A DNA stretch of 64,000 nucleotides from Anaerolineales bacterium (GCA_016932715.1 JAFGCG010000087.1:30331-94330); one strand, 5' to 3'; shown: positions 17,498 to 25,891, numbered from the stretch's first letter. A program made the numbers and translations. The notes: generated by a model not told the origin, from the letters alone.

Positions 17498-18238
17498 ATG
17501 TTTGAAGACATGCAACCGCAATTGGACGAACGTCCGGTGACACGAAGCCGCAAGTACTTTGGAATGACCACCACACAGATCGCGATCCTGGCTGGCCTGG
17601 CAGGCGCGGCCTGTCTGTTGTTTGCAGTGGCAGGCTGGCTTGCCCTGCGGGGGGGCAGCCTCGCTCCCGCTCCTCAGGATACGCCTGTCCCGCAATCCAC
17701 AGCCACACCGTTCGTGCTCCCAACATTAACTCCTACGGAAACGCCCACGCCTGTCCCGTATGAAATATTGATCCCCGAGGGGTGGGTGCAATTCAAAACT
17801 GCGCTGGTTGAGATCTGGCTGCCAAAGGGCTTCAAACAGCAAAAGCCCAAACCGTCTGACGATTTGTCGGATTCGCTGACGCTGGATTTGGAGGTGGTAG
17901 GCGCGGCTTCAGAGACATCGCTGTACCCGGTGATCGTTAAGGTTTCGTATGAGCCGCTCACCGTAGGCTCACTGGATGCTTATGTGGAGAATCTGCCGAT
18001 TCAACTATCATCGGAAATCCGTGTGGCCGGTAAAAGAAAGGTCACCATAAATTCAGTGGAGGCGGTCGTGATTCTGCTTGAAATGCGACTCAGTGGTGAT
18101 GAGGTCAATGACCAGGTTTATGTTTTTCTCGATGGAGGCACCGTTTGGTTTGTTCAGTATGTAGCTCAGATCAATGAATTCTACGAGTTGCTTCCCATGT
18201 TCGAGCAGAGTATCAAGACATTTCGAACGGTGCGGTGA
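17498..18238 (+). CDS. Single-pass membrane protein with Pro/Thr-rich linker, unknown
   Basis: About 246 residues. A short cytoplasmic start is followed by one hydrophobic helix (QIAILAGLAGAACLLFAVAG), a linker rich in Pro and Thr, and a soluble domain from YEILIPEGWVQFKTA onward, including PVIVKVSYEPLTVGSLDAYV, resembling extracytoplasmic PsbP/DcrB-type folds (inference only). GGAGGG overlaps the first of two adjacent ATGs; the second (17498) gives a workable spacing, so I prefer it to 17495. Probably anchored in the membrane with the domain outside. Confidence 0.65.
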   Translation: MFEDMQPQLDERPVTRSRKYFGMTTTQIAILAGLAGAACLLFAVAGWLALRGGSLAPAPQDTPVPQSTATPFVLPTLTPTETPTPVPYEILIPEGWVQFKTALVEIWLPKGFKQQKPKPSDDLSDSLTLDLEVVGAASETSLYPVIVKVSYEPLTVGSLDAYVENLPIQLSSEIRVAGKRKVTINSVEAVVILLEMRLSGDEVNDQVYVFLDGGTVWFVQYVAQINEFYELLPMFEQSIKTFRTVR

Positions 18239-18257
18239 TCCACTCGCGCGCAGATTT

Positions 18258-18788
18258 TCAATCAAAATAAATATTCAAGTCTGAGCAATCGAAGCGGTTG
18301 CCGCAGTTGGGGCAGGTCACTTTGCAGTTCTTTTCCACCATTTCATGACCGCAGCGGTCGCAGAGGTATACATGCTGTTTGCCGGTTTGAGTCTCGTCCC
18401 ACTGGATGGGCTTGAGCAGCGACCGGTCGAATTCGGGGATCTTCTCCAGGCCGAGCCTTTTGACCTCGCGGATGACCGCTTCCGCGTCCCTGCGTAACTT
18501 GCCCACGTCGATTCCCCGGCAAATCTCGGGCCAGTCTTTCAGCCATTTCCGGCTGCGGTCATAGACTTTGACCGCACCGTTATAGTTCCTGCGTGTGATG
18601 TGCAGATAGACCACTGCGATCTGCAAAATTCCCCGGTACAGATCGCGGACTTTCCCTTTTTCCTCCTTCCAGGCCTCTTCCAGCGCTTCATGCGCCTCAA
18701 AATAGTGACCCGCGTTGAACAAGCGGAGTCCTGCCGTGGCTTGCAGGTGAAGAGAGGCATGACATAAGCTATCCAGCGAATCAGTCAT
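18258..18788 (-). CDS. DUF309 domain protein with C-terminal zinc ribbon
   Basis: 176 residues from the ATG at 18788. DUF309 helices are recognised from FNAGHYFEAHEALEEAWKEE and RGILQIAVVYLHITRRNYNG; the HEALE core is the family's hallmark. The C-terminus adds CDRCG...CPNCG, a zinc ribbon not present in most DUF309 proteins. The biochemical role of the family is unknown. It is transcribed away from the DUF4129 gene from the shared AT-rich palindrome at 18799-18810. Cytoplasmic. Confidence 0.8.
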   Translation of the reverse strand: MTDSLDSLCHASLHLQATAGLRLFNAGHYFEAHEALEEAWKEEKGKVRDLYRGILQIAVVYLHITRRNYNGAVKVYDRSRKWLKDWPEICRGIDVGKLRRDAEAVIREVKRLGLEKIPEFDRSLLKPIQWDETQTGKQHVYLCDRCGHEMVEKNCKVTCPNCGNRFDCSDLNIYFD

Positions 18789-18798
18789 AGAGAGGGTA

Positions 18799-18826
18799 TC
18801 TATAATTATAGTCACAATGGTAAAAT
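18799..18826. promoter_or_regulatory. Divergent promoter region with ctataattatag palindrome
   Basis: The palindrome ctataattatag (18800-18811) supplies a TATAAT on each strand. A further TAAAAT (18821-18826) lies 13 nt before the DUF4129 gene. It is likely to drive both the DUF309 gene and the MoxR-type cluster. Confidence 0.45.
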
Positions 18827-18839
18827 TTGCTCTCTACCT

Positions 18840-19733
18840 ATGCGCTCGTTTTTTGAAAATAAACGCCTGGTCCTGCTGCTGGCTGCGCTCGCGCTCGGGG
18901 CTTTAACGGTACTCGCTGTCAGCTTGAACGATGTCCCATTCCGCGCGGCGCAGCATTTCGGTGTGGAAAAGACGGCGGAGAGACCCCTGCCGCCTGCGGA
19001 CCCCATGCCCCAGATCCTGATGAATGTCCCTCTTTGGAAGCAGTTGCTCGCCGCCGGGCTGGTTGTCCTGCTGATGGTCCTGATCATCATGTTATTATCA
19101 CCCAAATGGCGCAAGCGCCTGCTCTGGCTGCTTGTCAAGGGCTTGATCTGGGTGGCGGCAATTTACATTCTGTTGACAAACCCTATACTCTCTGGAGCAC
19201 TCTCGCGCCTCCTTATGCCTCCTCAGCTGCAGGCAGACGAGCCCGCGGGCGAGGATGCGTTTACGCCAATACCCGTGTTCGAACCGCCCCAGGTCTCCTC
19301 TACACTTGCGTATGCGATCAGCTTCGCTTTTGCCTTGCTTCTGCTGGTGGTGCTCTGGTTCCTTTATCGCGGCTGGCAGAACTATGTGGCTCTGAACCAA
19401 AGAAAACCATTGGAGGAGATCGCCCGGATCGCGCGTTCCTCATTGAACGACCTTTCCTCCGGCAGGAATTCGAGCGATGTGATTATCAATTGTTACCTGC
19501 GGATGAGCGATGTTGTGTCGAGCAAACAGCAATTGCATCGCGAAATTGCCATGACCCCGCGCGAGTTTGCGCTGCGCCTGGAGCGGGCTGGTCTACCTGG
19601 TGAGGCGGTGAAGCGCCTGACAGGCTTGTTCGAAGGCGTTCGCTATGGTGACCGGAAATCGGCGCCCCAGGATGTGAATGAGGCGGTGAGCTGCCTCAAG
19701 ACGATTCTGCATTACTGCGGGGAGCCGGTATGA
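18840..19733 (+). CDS. DUF4129 domain membrane protein
   Basis: 297 residues. Three hydrophobic helices: one at the N-terminus (LVLLLAALALGALTVLAVSL), one near 65-85, and one near 165-185. A cytoplasmic tail follows with the DUF4129 core (VIINCYLRMSDVVS, MTPREFALRLERAGLPGEAV, LTGLFEGVRYG). DUF4129 is normally the C-terminal part of transglutaminase-like proteins encoded beside MoxR and DUF58 genes; here it stands alone, without transglutaminase. It overlaps the next gene by 4 nt and heads a four-gene cluster ending at 22734. Confidence 0.8.
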   Translation: MRSFFENKRLVLLLAALALGALTVLAVSLNDVPFRAAQHFGVEKTAERPLPPADPMPQILMNVPLWKQLLAAGLVVLLMVLIIMLLSPKWRKRLLWLLVKGLIWVAAIYILLTNPILSGALSRLLMPPQLQADEPAGEDAFTPIPVFEPPQVSSTLAYAISFAFALLLLVVLWFLYRGWQNYVALNQRKPLEEIARIARSSLNDLSSGRNSSDVIINCYLRMSDVVSSKQQLHREIAMTPREFALRLERAGLPGEAVKRLTGLFEGVRYGDRKSAPQDVNEAVSCLKTILHYCGEPV

Positions 19734-20338
19734 TCCTGCAAAAGCGACGCCGGCTCATTTTTGCCGCTGCATTGCTGATTGCCGGAATATTGGCATTCCC
19801 TTTGCGTGAAACGATCTATGAAACGATTGTCGTCCCGGCTGCGTTCATCTTGTGGAGCCTTAGTCTGCTGTATCGTTCGCTTCCCCAGGAGCTTTGGTGG
19901 TGGATCGTTGTTTTCGTCGTGTTCGCGATGCTTGCATTTAGCCTGGCGCCGCGCTCTACCTTCCGTGGCAGGGCGGAGGCGAAGCGCAAACCTCGCCTGG
20001 GACAGGTGGAAGCCCTGGCGGTCTGGCTGCGAAAAGCGGAAGGCGGCATTTATTTCAAGTGGCTCATTGCGCATCGGCTTGGGCAGCTGGCGTATCAAAT
20101 CCTGCTCCAGCGCGAGAGCGGGCGCCCGCGTTCGGTCTTTGCTCCCCTGCTCGGAACGGATTGGGAACCGACCAGGGAATTGCAAAACTATCTCGAAACC
20201 GGCTTGCATGGATCGTTCGCAGATTTTCCGAACGTGAAACGCCTTTTTGGAACGCCGCAGCCGACTCCGCTCGATCTTGATGTCGCAGAAGCTGTCGAGT
20301 TTCTTGAGTCGCAAACAACCATGGACACCTGCACTTGA
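19730..20338 (+). CDS. Membrane protein of the MoxR/DUF58 cluster, unknown
   Basis: 202 residues. Three hydrophobic segments at the N-terminus (LIFAAALLIAGILAFPL; VPAAFILWSLSLLY; LWWWIVVFVVFAMLAFSLA) are followed by a basic cytoplasmic region (KWLIAHRLGQLAYQILLQRE). No named domain is recognised. The 4-nt overlap with the DUF4129 gene and the MoxR gene 104 nt downstream place it in the same unit; similar small membrane proteins often accompany MoxR and DUF58. Confidence 0.65.
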   Translation: MILQKRRRLIFAAALLIAGILAFPLRETIYETIVVPAAFILWSLSLLYRSLPQELWWWIVVFVVFAMLAFSLAPRSTFRGRAEAKRKPRLGQVEALAVWLRKAEGGIYFKWLIAHRLGQLAYQILLQRESGRPRSVFAPLLGTDWEPTRELQNYLETGLHGSFADFPNVKRLFGTPQPTPLDLDVAEAVEFLESQTTMDTCT

Positions 20339-20420
20339 AGCTGAACGCTTCACGTTCAGGTGCAAGTGTAAACGCAGATGAACACAGATTTTTTGATAAA
20401 TATCCCTTTTATCTGTGGTT
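20326..20420. repeat. Imperfect hairpin followed by diverged cacagat repeat
   Basis: Across the end of the preceding gene, cacttgaagctgaacg (20332-20347) can pair imperfectly with cgttcaggtgcaagtg (20353-20368). Next comes gcagatgaacacagatttt ... atctgtggtta, a diverged inverted repeat. It may attenuate transcription between the membrane-protein gene and moxR. Confidence 0.4.
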
Positions 20421-20442
20421 AAAGAAATCATTGGAGTAAATC

Positions 20443-21396
20443 GTGACTGACATTTCTCAAGTTTCATCGCTGAGCAGGCAAGTCATCGCCGAGGTGGAGC
20501 GCGCGGTCGTTGGCAAACGCCTCCTGCTCGAAATGATGATGGCATCCGTCCTGGCGGGCGGACACCTTCTGCTGGAGGATTTCCCTGGTTTAGGGAAAAC
20601 ACTCGTGGCGCGCAGTTTTGCGAAGGTCCTCGGGCTGGAATTCAAACGGATCCAGTTCACGCCCGACCTGCTGCCGGGAGATATCACCGGCGGGTACATC
20701 TTCAACCGCACCAAAAACCAGTTCGAACTTCGTAAAGGTCCGATCTTTGCGAACATTGTCCTGGCGGATGAGATTAACCGCGCTTCCCCGAAAACGCAGT
20801 CTGCGCTGCTGGAAGCCATGCAGGAGGGCCAGGTGACTATCGAAGGCGAAACACTGCCTTTGCCTGTGCCTTTCCTAGTGCTTGCCACACAGAACCCGAT
20901 CGAATACGAAGGGACCTTCCCGCTGCCTGAAGCCCAGCTCGACCGTTTCATGTTGAAGCTGGCGGTCGGTTACCCGAGCATGGAAGAGGAGAAATTGATC
21001 CTGCGCCGCCGCCGTGAACGCAAACAGGATGAAGTGATCCTGCGCGAAGTGACCCAGGCACAACAAGTGCTGGAAATGCGGGATGCCGTCGAGACGGTCC
21101 ATGTGAACGCCGACCTCGAGAACTATATCGCCGCGCTGGTCCATGCCACACGCGTGGACCGTCGCGTGGCGGTTGGAGCGAGTCCGCGCGGGTCGCTGGC
21201 GTTCCTCAAGATCGCGCGCGCCAACGCCGCGCTCGAAAACCGTGATTTCATTACGCCCGATGACATCAAGCGCTATGCCGTCCCTGTGCTCAGCCATCGC
21301 GTGATCCTGCAGCCTGAATATTGGATGTCGCGTCAGGTCACGGATGATGTGATTCGTGACACGCTGGATAGGACGCCGGTGCCGGTGGTGAAGTAG
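20443..21396 (+). CDS. MoxR-family AAA+ ATPase
   Basis: 317 residues from a GTG start with GGAG upstream. Walker A is FPGLGKT (residues 47-53), Walker B/acid motif LADEINRASPKTQSALLEAM (from 108), sensor 1 TQNPIEYEGTFPLPEAQLDR; all intact. MoxR ATPases act as chaperones that help partner von Willebrand-type proteins assemble or activate complexes at the membrane. The DUF58 protein encoded 24 nt downstream is the expected partner, with DUF4129 and a membrane protein upstream. Confidence 0.95.
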   Translation: MTDISQVSSLSRQVIAEVERAVVGKRLLLEMMMASVLAGGHLLLEDFPGLGKTLVARSFAKVLGLEFKRIQFTPDLLPGDITGGYIFNRTKNQFELRKGPIFANIVLADEINRASPKTQSALLEAMQEGQVTIEGETLPLPVPFLVLATQNPIEYEGTFPLPEAQLDRFMLKLAVGYPSMEEEKLILRRRRERKQDEVILREVTQAQQVLEMRDAVETVHVNADLENYIAALVHATRVDRRVAVGASPRGSLAFLKIARANAALENRDFITPDDIKRYAVPVLSHRVILQPEYWMSRQVTDDVIRDTLDRTPVPVVK

Positions 21397-21420
21397 CCAG
21401 ATCGTCGAATAGTCGCCTGG

Positions 21421-22734
21421 TTGGATAGTCTCTTGTCGCGTTCACTTCTCCTCAGCCTCCTTACGTACGGACTTCTCTTTGCCGGTATTGCCACTGTGCA
21501 TGGAGAGTTCCTCGCGCTGGCTTTGCCGCTTGTCACGTATTTGTTGCTGGGATATTTGCAGGCGCCCGAAAAGATCCGGCTCGAAGCCGCACGCCAGTTG
21601 AGCGCCGAGCGTGCCTCGCCGAATTCGAATGTGGATGTGACGTTGACCGTTACCAATCGCGGTTCGAACCTGGAAGAAGTCCTGCTCGAAGACATTTTGC
21701 CATCCGGATTGACCATCCGTTCCGATCCTGCGCCTCCGCTCAGGACCAGCCGGCACCTGGTGAGGCTTGCGAAGGGGGAGTCCTACACCTTTGCCTATAC
21801 CGTTTCAGGTCCGCGCGGCGGGTATGTGTTCGAGGCGCTCGAGGCGCAGGTCAACGATCATTTAGCGGTCCGCCGCTCCAGGGTCCGCGTGGAAGCGCAG
21901 GGACGTTTGTTCATCCTGCCGCCCGTGACGCGCCTCCGTCATATTGCGATCCGGCCGCGCCGGACGCGGGTCTATGCCGGGATGATCCCCGCGCGGGCTG
22001 GCGGCACAGGGACGGAATTCTTCGGCGTGCGCGAGTATCAGCCGGGCGATTCGCCTCATTCCATCAACTGGCGCGCCAGCGCGCACTACACCGATACATT
22101 GTACGCAAATGAATACCAGCAGGAACGCGTGGCGGACGTGGGGATCGTGCTCGATGGCCGCCTGCGGACCAACGAATTTGCACGCGGTCATTCGTTGTTC
22201 GAATATTCGGTGCAAGCCGCAGCTTCGATTGCGGACGCACTGTTGAGTCAGGGAAACCGTGTTGGGCTTTTACTGTATGCTTCCTATCTCGGCTGGACGC
22301 TGCCCGGTTATGGCAAGATCCAGCGTGAACGGATTTTGCATGCGCTTGCCAACGCGCAGACAGGCGACAGCGAGGTGTTTTCTGATCTCGAACATATCCC
22401 GACACGTCTGTTCCCGCCTGAGTCGCAGATCGTTTTTGTCTCGCCATTGACCGATGATGACTTGAAACCATTGATCCAGCTGCGCGCCCAGGGATATGAT
22501 GTCCTGGTGGTCAGCCCGAACCCGGTCAAGTTCGAGCTGTCGTATTTGCCTTCGTCGAACCCTGGCATAGACCTGGCGGGCCGCGTGATCCACATGGAAC
22601 GCCTCCTGCTGCTGCAGCGACTCCAACGCGCCAATATCCATGTGCTGGACTGGGATGTGAGGGAACCTTTCGATGTGCTGGTGAAAAGAAAGTTGGGCCG
22701 CTCACCCGTCTGGCTGCGCGCGATTGGGAGATGA
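21421..22734 (+). CDS. DUF58 domain protein
   Basis: 437 residues from a TTG start; homology begins immediately. Two N-terminal hydrophobic helices (LLLSLLTYGLLFAGIATV and EFLALALPLVTYLLLGYL) precede an Ig/CARDB-like domain (SNVDVTLTVTNRGSNLEEVL). DUF58 itself shows GTEFFGVREYQPGDSPHSIN-type sequence followed by WRASAH, then a degenerate vWA-like fold (DVGIVLDGRLRTNE, IVFVSPLTDDDL). The family is tied to MoxR ATPases, probably as its substrate or adaptor at the membrane. Last gene of the cluster. Confidence 0.9.
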   Translation: MDSLLSRSLLLSLLTYGLLFAGIATVHGEFLALALPLVTYLLLGYLQAPEKIRLEAARQLSAERASPNSNVDVTLTVTNRGSNLEEVLLEDILPSGLTIRSDPAPPLRTSRHLVRLAKGESYTFAYTVSGPRGGYVFEALEAQVNDHLAVRRSRVRVEAQGRLFILPPVTRLRHIAIRPRRTRVYAGMIPARAGGTGTEFFGVREYQPGDSPHSINWRASAHYTDTLYANEYQQERVADVGIVLDGRLRTNEFARGHSLFEYSVQAAASIADALLSQGNRVGLLLYASYLGWTLPGYGKIQRERILHALANAQTGDSEVFSDLEHIPTRLFPPESQIVFVSPLTDDDLKPLIQLRAQGYDVLVVSPNPVKFELSYLPSSNPGIDLAGRVIHMERLLLLQRLQRANIHVLDWDVREPFDVLVKRKLGRSPVWLRAIGR

Positions 22735-22827
22735 ATTTTTTAACCACGAAGGAGCACAAAGGATCACCAAGGGAAAAGCCTTAAGGTATAAAACTTTGTG
22801 TATTTCGTGATCTTTGTGGTAAAAAAA
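22735..22827. repeat. Inverted repeat, accgaagg family (clean copy)
   Basis: Left arm ttttttaaccacgaagg with agcacaaaggatcacc after it, right arm gtgatctttgtggtaaaaaa. It matches the outer element at 6305-6417 and fills the gap between the DUF58 gene and the next membrane protein gene, where it could also form a terminator-like hairpin. Confidence 0.65.
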
Positions 22828-22837
22828 CTGGAACGAT

Positions 22838-23329
22838 ATGACAATCATTGCACTGATATTGAGCATTCTTTTGGGAACCGCCTCGCTTGCCACGGGGTAT
22901 TTGCAGGCCGGAGCAATCGATTATCCGCGCTGGTTTTTGCTTTTGGCAGGGCTCTGGCTTATCGCGCATTTTCGGAAGTGGTATTGGTTCTCTTCTGCTG
23001 CTTTGCTCATGATGATCCTGGCTGCGGCTTATGGCGTGTGGCATGGATTCTCCACGGTCTGGATGTTACTTGGCGTGGTGGGCGGCTTGCTCGGCTGGGA
23101 CCTGTCCGATTTTGCGCGCCGGTTGAGCTATGCCGCACCGCTGGACGACACGCGCAGCATGGAACGCCTTCATCTGGGGCGCGTAGCCATTGTCGCCGCG
23201 CTGGGACTCGGGTTGGCGCTGCTCAGTGTTTTTATCCGCTTTCAACGGTTGGCGTTCGAAGTCGCAGTGGGACTGGTCCTGCTGGCGGCCCTGGGGTTGA
23301 CGCGTTTGGTCATCGGGTTGAGGAAGTAG
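22838..23329 (+). CDS. Small polytopic membrane protein, unknown
   Basis: 163 residues with about five hydrophobic helices (IIALILSILLGTASLATGYL; WFLLLAGLWLIAHF; WFSSAALLMMILAAAYGVW; VAIVAALGLGLALLSVFI; AVGLVLLAALGLTRLVI). No domain or motif is recognised. It follows the MoxR/DUF58 cluster on the same strand after a repeat, so linkage is possible. No clear ribosome-binding site precedes the ATG. Confidence 0.55.
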   Translation: MTIIALILSILLGTASLATGYLQAGAIDYPRWFLLLAGLWLIAHFRKWYWFSSAALLMMILAAAYGVWHGFSTVWMLLGVVGGLLGWDLSDFARRLSYAAPLDDTRSMERLHLGRVAIVAALGLGLALLSVFIRFQRLAFEVAVGLVLLAALGLTRLVIGLRK

Positions 23330-23376
23330 TAGCTGTCAGCGTTTAGCTATGAGCTGTTAGCGACTAGCCGCTTTTA

Positions 23377-23432
23377 GGCTTTACCATTTTTAACAGGAGG
23401 TCTTGAGACTTCCCGTTAAAAACGGTAAAGCC
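23377..23432. terminator. Long hairpin between convergent genes
   Basis: ggctttaccatttttaac (23377-23394) pairs with gttaaaaacggtaaagcc (23415-23432), one mismatch in 18, and the interior aggaggtct/agacttccc extends the pairing. It sits between tail-to-tail genes and could stop transcription from both sides. The bases just before it (23334-23375) are agctgtcag/agctatgagc-type low-complexity sequence. Confidence 0.5.
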
Positions 23433-23439
23433 ATAATTT

Positions 23440-23982
23440 CTAAAGCCTCGCCAGCCACTCTTCTGTTTCTTTTGGATGCCTAAATCGAATCAACTTCAGG
23501 TGCTGATGCTCAGGCTGGGATAACAGTATTGGGAATTCGCGCTTTCTCCTCCAGTAGGTTTTGAACAACCAGTGATACAAAGAATCAGTTGACCAAAGCT
23601 TGAAATGGATCCAAATCGGCTCATAGTTCGTGCCCCAGAGCAGTTCCTGAGACCACCAGCGGGTGAAGCTGCGGTGCGTCAGCTGCCACAAAACCCTCCA
23701 GATCGAGTAATCCAGCCAGATAACGGCTTCCGCTTTGGGCCAGATGAGATCGCGCACCACGTGATAATTCCCGGCAACGATCCATTTTTCAGCCTGCGTG
23801 GCTTTTTCGACGCGGGCGCGGAACACCTCCAGAGGAGCAGCCTGCCAGTTCGGTTCCCAGTTGAGAGCATCGAGTTCGATGTAATTCAGGCCAAAGTGCC
23901 CGGCAAGCTTTTCTGCCAGCGTGGATTTGCCTGAACTCGTCACGCCGACGACAACCACGCGTTTGTAGGGGAATGAGGACAT
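23440..23982 (-). CDS. P-loop kinase-like protein (FlaR/adenylate-kinase-like)
   Basis: 180 residues from the ATG at 23982. The P-loop VVVVGVTSSGKSTLAEKLA is near the N-terminus, followed by YIELDALNWEPNW, KWIVAGNYHVVRDLIWPKAE and AVIWLDYSIWRVLWQLTHR. This is the pattern of small AAA-type kinases annotated as DNA topology modulation protein or adenylate-kinase-like; the substrate is unknown. The eight codons upstream that stay in frame come from a dispersed repeat, so the later ATG is preferred. Cytoplasmic. Confidence 0.75.
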   Translation of the reverse strand: MSSFPYKRVVVVGVTSSGKSTLAEKLAGHFGLNYIELDALNWEPNWQAAPLEVFRARVEKATQAEKWIVAGNYHVVRDLIWPKAEAVIWLDYSIWRVLWQLTHRSFTRWWSQELLWGTNYEPIWIHFKLWSTDSLYHWLFKTYWRRKREFPILLSQPEHQHLKLIRFRHPKETEEWLARL

Positions 23983-23988
23983 AAGGAT

Positions 23989-24065
23989 TTTTGAACCGCG
24001 AAGCACGCGAAGAGTGCCAAGAAACTTTTTAAAGCCTTCGTGAGCTTCGCGTTCTTCGCGGTTAA
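23989..24065. repeat. Inverted repeat, accgcgaag variant
   Basis: Left arm ttttgaaccgcgaagcacgc, right arm cgttcttcgcggttaa. It is a diverged relative of the accacgaagg elements at 6305 and 22735, placed between the P-loop and PHP genes. Confidence 0.6.
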
Positions 24066-24078
24066 TGCCTCTCGGAAT

Positions 24079-25185
24079 CTATCTTACATAAATCGGGTTG
24101 CTGAAGATCCAGCCGCGTTTGGCACCGAGATAGTTTTTCCATACCTCCACGCGATAAACGCCCGGTTCGGTCGCGCTGTAGGCACAGGCTTGGGAGCTTT
24201 TCCAGATCGCAATTATTTTTCCATCTTTGATTAGGCGGATCTCAGCGGGCTTGGGCAGGTGTGCCTGCAGGGTCACGCCGCCCTTGGCAGAAATCGCCTC
24301 GCCCATGATCACAGATTGTTCGAGCCCTCTTGCCTTGAAGGTGAAGCCGCGCGTGGAGCCCGGCAGGTCGTACCCCACGAAGCAGCGCCCGGCTGCCAGG
24401 GCTTCGTAAATCATTTTTTTGTCGGCGGGCACATCACCGCTCAGTGATTCAGGGATGAAAACGTGCGTATTCACGGTGCGGAAGTGGAAGTCATAGGGGA
24501 AAATCACGCGATGCAGCGGGCCCATGCTCATGTTGAGCGCGTGTGCATCCGAGCCGCCAATGGCAACGACGCGCTCTCCACTTGCGAGCAGGTCGTCCCA
24601 GCGCTGCAGGGTTTCAGGCATGGGGTGATGAGCGATGAAGTGCGGAAAGAACGCGTAGAACAAGGCATGCAGCTTTGTGTGCAGGACGGTCTTGAGTTCG
24701 CTCAACCCGTTCCAAAGCTCGAGGCCGGTGAAGCCATGTACATCCCAGGCTTCCCAGGAAATGCTCGTTTCATTGAAAATCGGAGATGCCACATCATCGG
24801 GGTGAGCAGGGAAGCAGAGCCCGCCCGCCTCGTTGACCCCGTTGATGAGCGTTTGCGGGTCATCTGCCAGCCCGGACAAATCCCGATTGGTGTTGAACAC
24901 CAGCAGGTGATTCTTTTGCGGATCCAGGTCCTGGTCGTGGATTTCCTCTCCGACCAGGAGCAGGACGCGGCTTGTCCTGAGCCGTTGCGCTGAGCCTGTC
25001 GAAGCGGAAGTCGAAGGGGCGCCGACGCGGTAGTATCCTTCCACACCCTGCACCAGGATGTTATGGTCCGTCACAATGACAGCCTCCAGACCCGTTTTGA
25101 TCGCTGCCTGGGCTATATCTTTGTGAGTGCCCGTCCCGTCTGAATAGACGGTGTGCATGTGCAAATTCACGACAATTTCGTGCAT
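24079..25185 (-). CDS. PHP-domain phosphoesterase-like protein
   Basis: 368 residues. The PHP metal motifs are NLHMHTVYSDGT at the start, VIVTDHN, CFPAHPDD and GGSDAH, which together hold a trinuclear metal site in phosphoesterases of this superfamily. The C-terminal ~110 residues form a separate beta-rich region (GFTFKARGLEQSVIMGEAIS). Residues about 58-72 (APSTSASTGSAQRLRT) are encoded by a dispersed palindromic repeat inserted in frame between the TDHN motif and LLLVGEEI. The substrate is unknown. Nothing in the sequence suggests export. Confidence 0.8.
   Translation of the reverse strand: MHEIVVNLHMHTVYSDGTGTHKDIAQAAIKTGLEAVIVTDHNILVQGVEGYYRVGAPSTSASTGSAQRLRTSRVLLLVGEEIHDQDLDPQKNHLLVFNTNRDLSGLADDPQTLINGVNEAGGLCFPAHPDDVASPIFNETSISWEAWDVHGFTGLELWNGLSELKTVLHTKLHALFYAFFPHFIAHHPMPETLQRWDDLLASGERVVAIGGSDAHALNMSMGPLHRVIFPYDFHFRTVNTHVFIPESLSGDVPADKKMIYEALAAGRCFVGYDLPGSTRGFTFKARGLEQSVIMGEAISAKGGVTLQAHLPKPAEIRLIKDGKIIAIWKSSQACAYSATEPGVYRVEVWKNYLGAKRGWIFSNPIYVR
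24971..25020. repeat. Dispersed palindrome inserted in frame in the PHP gene
   Basis: The sequence contains cttgtcctgagc, then gcgctgagcctgtcgaag, then a second gtcgaagg end, related to cttgccctgagcgcagtcga at 45557 and to the reverse complement at 6320. Its length keeps the host reading frame open. Confidence 0.7.
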
Positions 25186-25264
25186 GAGACCTCAATTTCA
25201 GAAGGATGTGTCCGGAGAACTCTGCTTGTCTGGAAAAAGCTTCGCAGGGCGAGAAACCCTCAAG

Positions 25265-25294
25265 TTGACGGTTCTTCTGCCTAGCAGGTATAAT
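25265..25294 (+). promoter_or_regulatory. secG promoter
   Basis: TTGACG (25265-25270), an 18-nt spacer and TATAAT (25289-25294), followed by AGGAGG (25311-25316) and the secG ATG at 25327. It is the most canonical sigma-70 promoter in the window. Confidence 0.65.
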
Positions 25295-25326
25295 GTTTCC
25301 GCTTAATACAAGGAGGCACGTCCTAA

Positions 25327-25548
25327 ATGATTACCTATCTAAATATCGCGCTGATTATAATCTCGGTCCTGCTCATCGTAAGCGTTATCCTGCAAAGTAA
25401 AGGTGCAGGCCTGGGCGGGCTGACGGGCGCCGACACAGGCAGTATCTTCACTGCCCGCCGCGGCGTCGAGCGCACATTGTTCTGGGTCACGATTGTTCTA
25501 AGCGTTATTTTCTTTGTCCTGGTCATAACGCTTCTGCTCGTCGCGTAG
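25327..25548 (+). CDS. secG: Preprotein translocase subunit SecG
   Basis: 73 residues, the normal SecG length. Two membrane helices (YLNIALIIISVLLIVSVILQ and TLFWVTIVLSVIFFVLVITL) flank the conserved loop SKGAGLGGLTGADTGSIF. SecG is the small auxiliary subunit of the SecYEG channel. It is encoded alone with its own promoter and a strong AGGAGG site. Confidence 0.93.
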   Translation: MITYLNIALIIISVLLIVSVILQSKGAGLGGLTGADTGSIFTARRGVERTLFWVTIVLSVIFFVLVITLLLVA

Positions 25549-25891
25549 CTCCATGGAGCTCTTCGAAAAGGCCGTTTGATCCGCGCGGCTCGCTTGCGTC
25601 CGCGAGGATGGGAAACGTGCCTTTTGTTTTTGTGCAGTTCGGTTTTAAACACAAAGGACACAATGGGCACTAAGGCTCTATGATCTCCGCTCCAAAGAGG
25701 GTTTTCCAACTTATACCGCCTGATGTCGGACGCATTGGAAAGGCTGTTCCGGGTGCTGCATTTAGAGTTCATATGAAAGACGGCATTAAACGAATTGTTG
25801 TTTGAAATGTCTCGCTATCAAAGATCCTTGAAAGTTGAGCCTTAAAACCTTTGAGTCCTTCGTGCCCTTTGTGTTTAATTGCTCATCATAG
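25549..25891 (+). other. Intergenic region with terminator-like pairing and split repeat
   Basis: Just after secG, aaaaggc (25567-25573) can pair with gccttttgttttt (from 25620), a long-loop terminator candidate. Then aaacacaaaggacacaatgg (from 25647) and the inverted cctttgtgtttaatt (25866-25880) form the arms of an accacgaagg-family repeat spread over about 235 bp. The ~180 bp between the arms shows no gene I can support. Confidence 0.45.
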
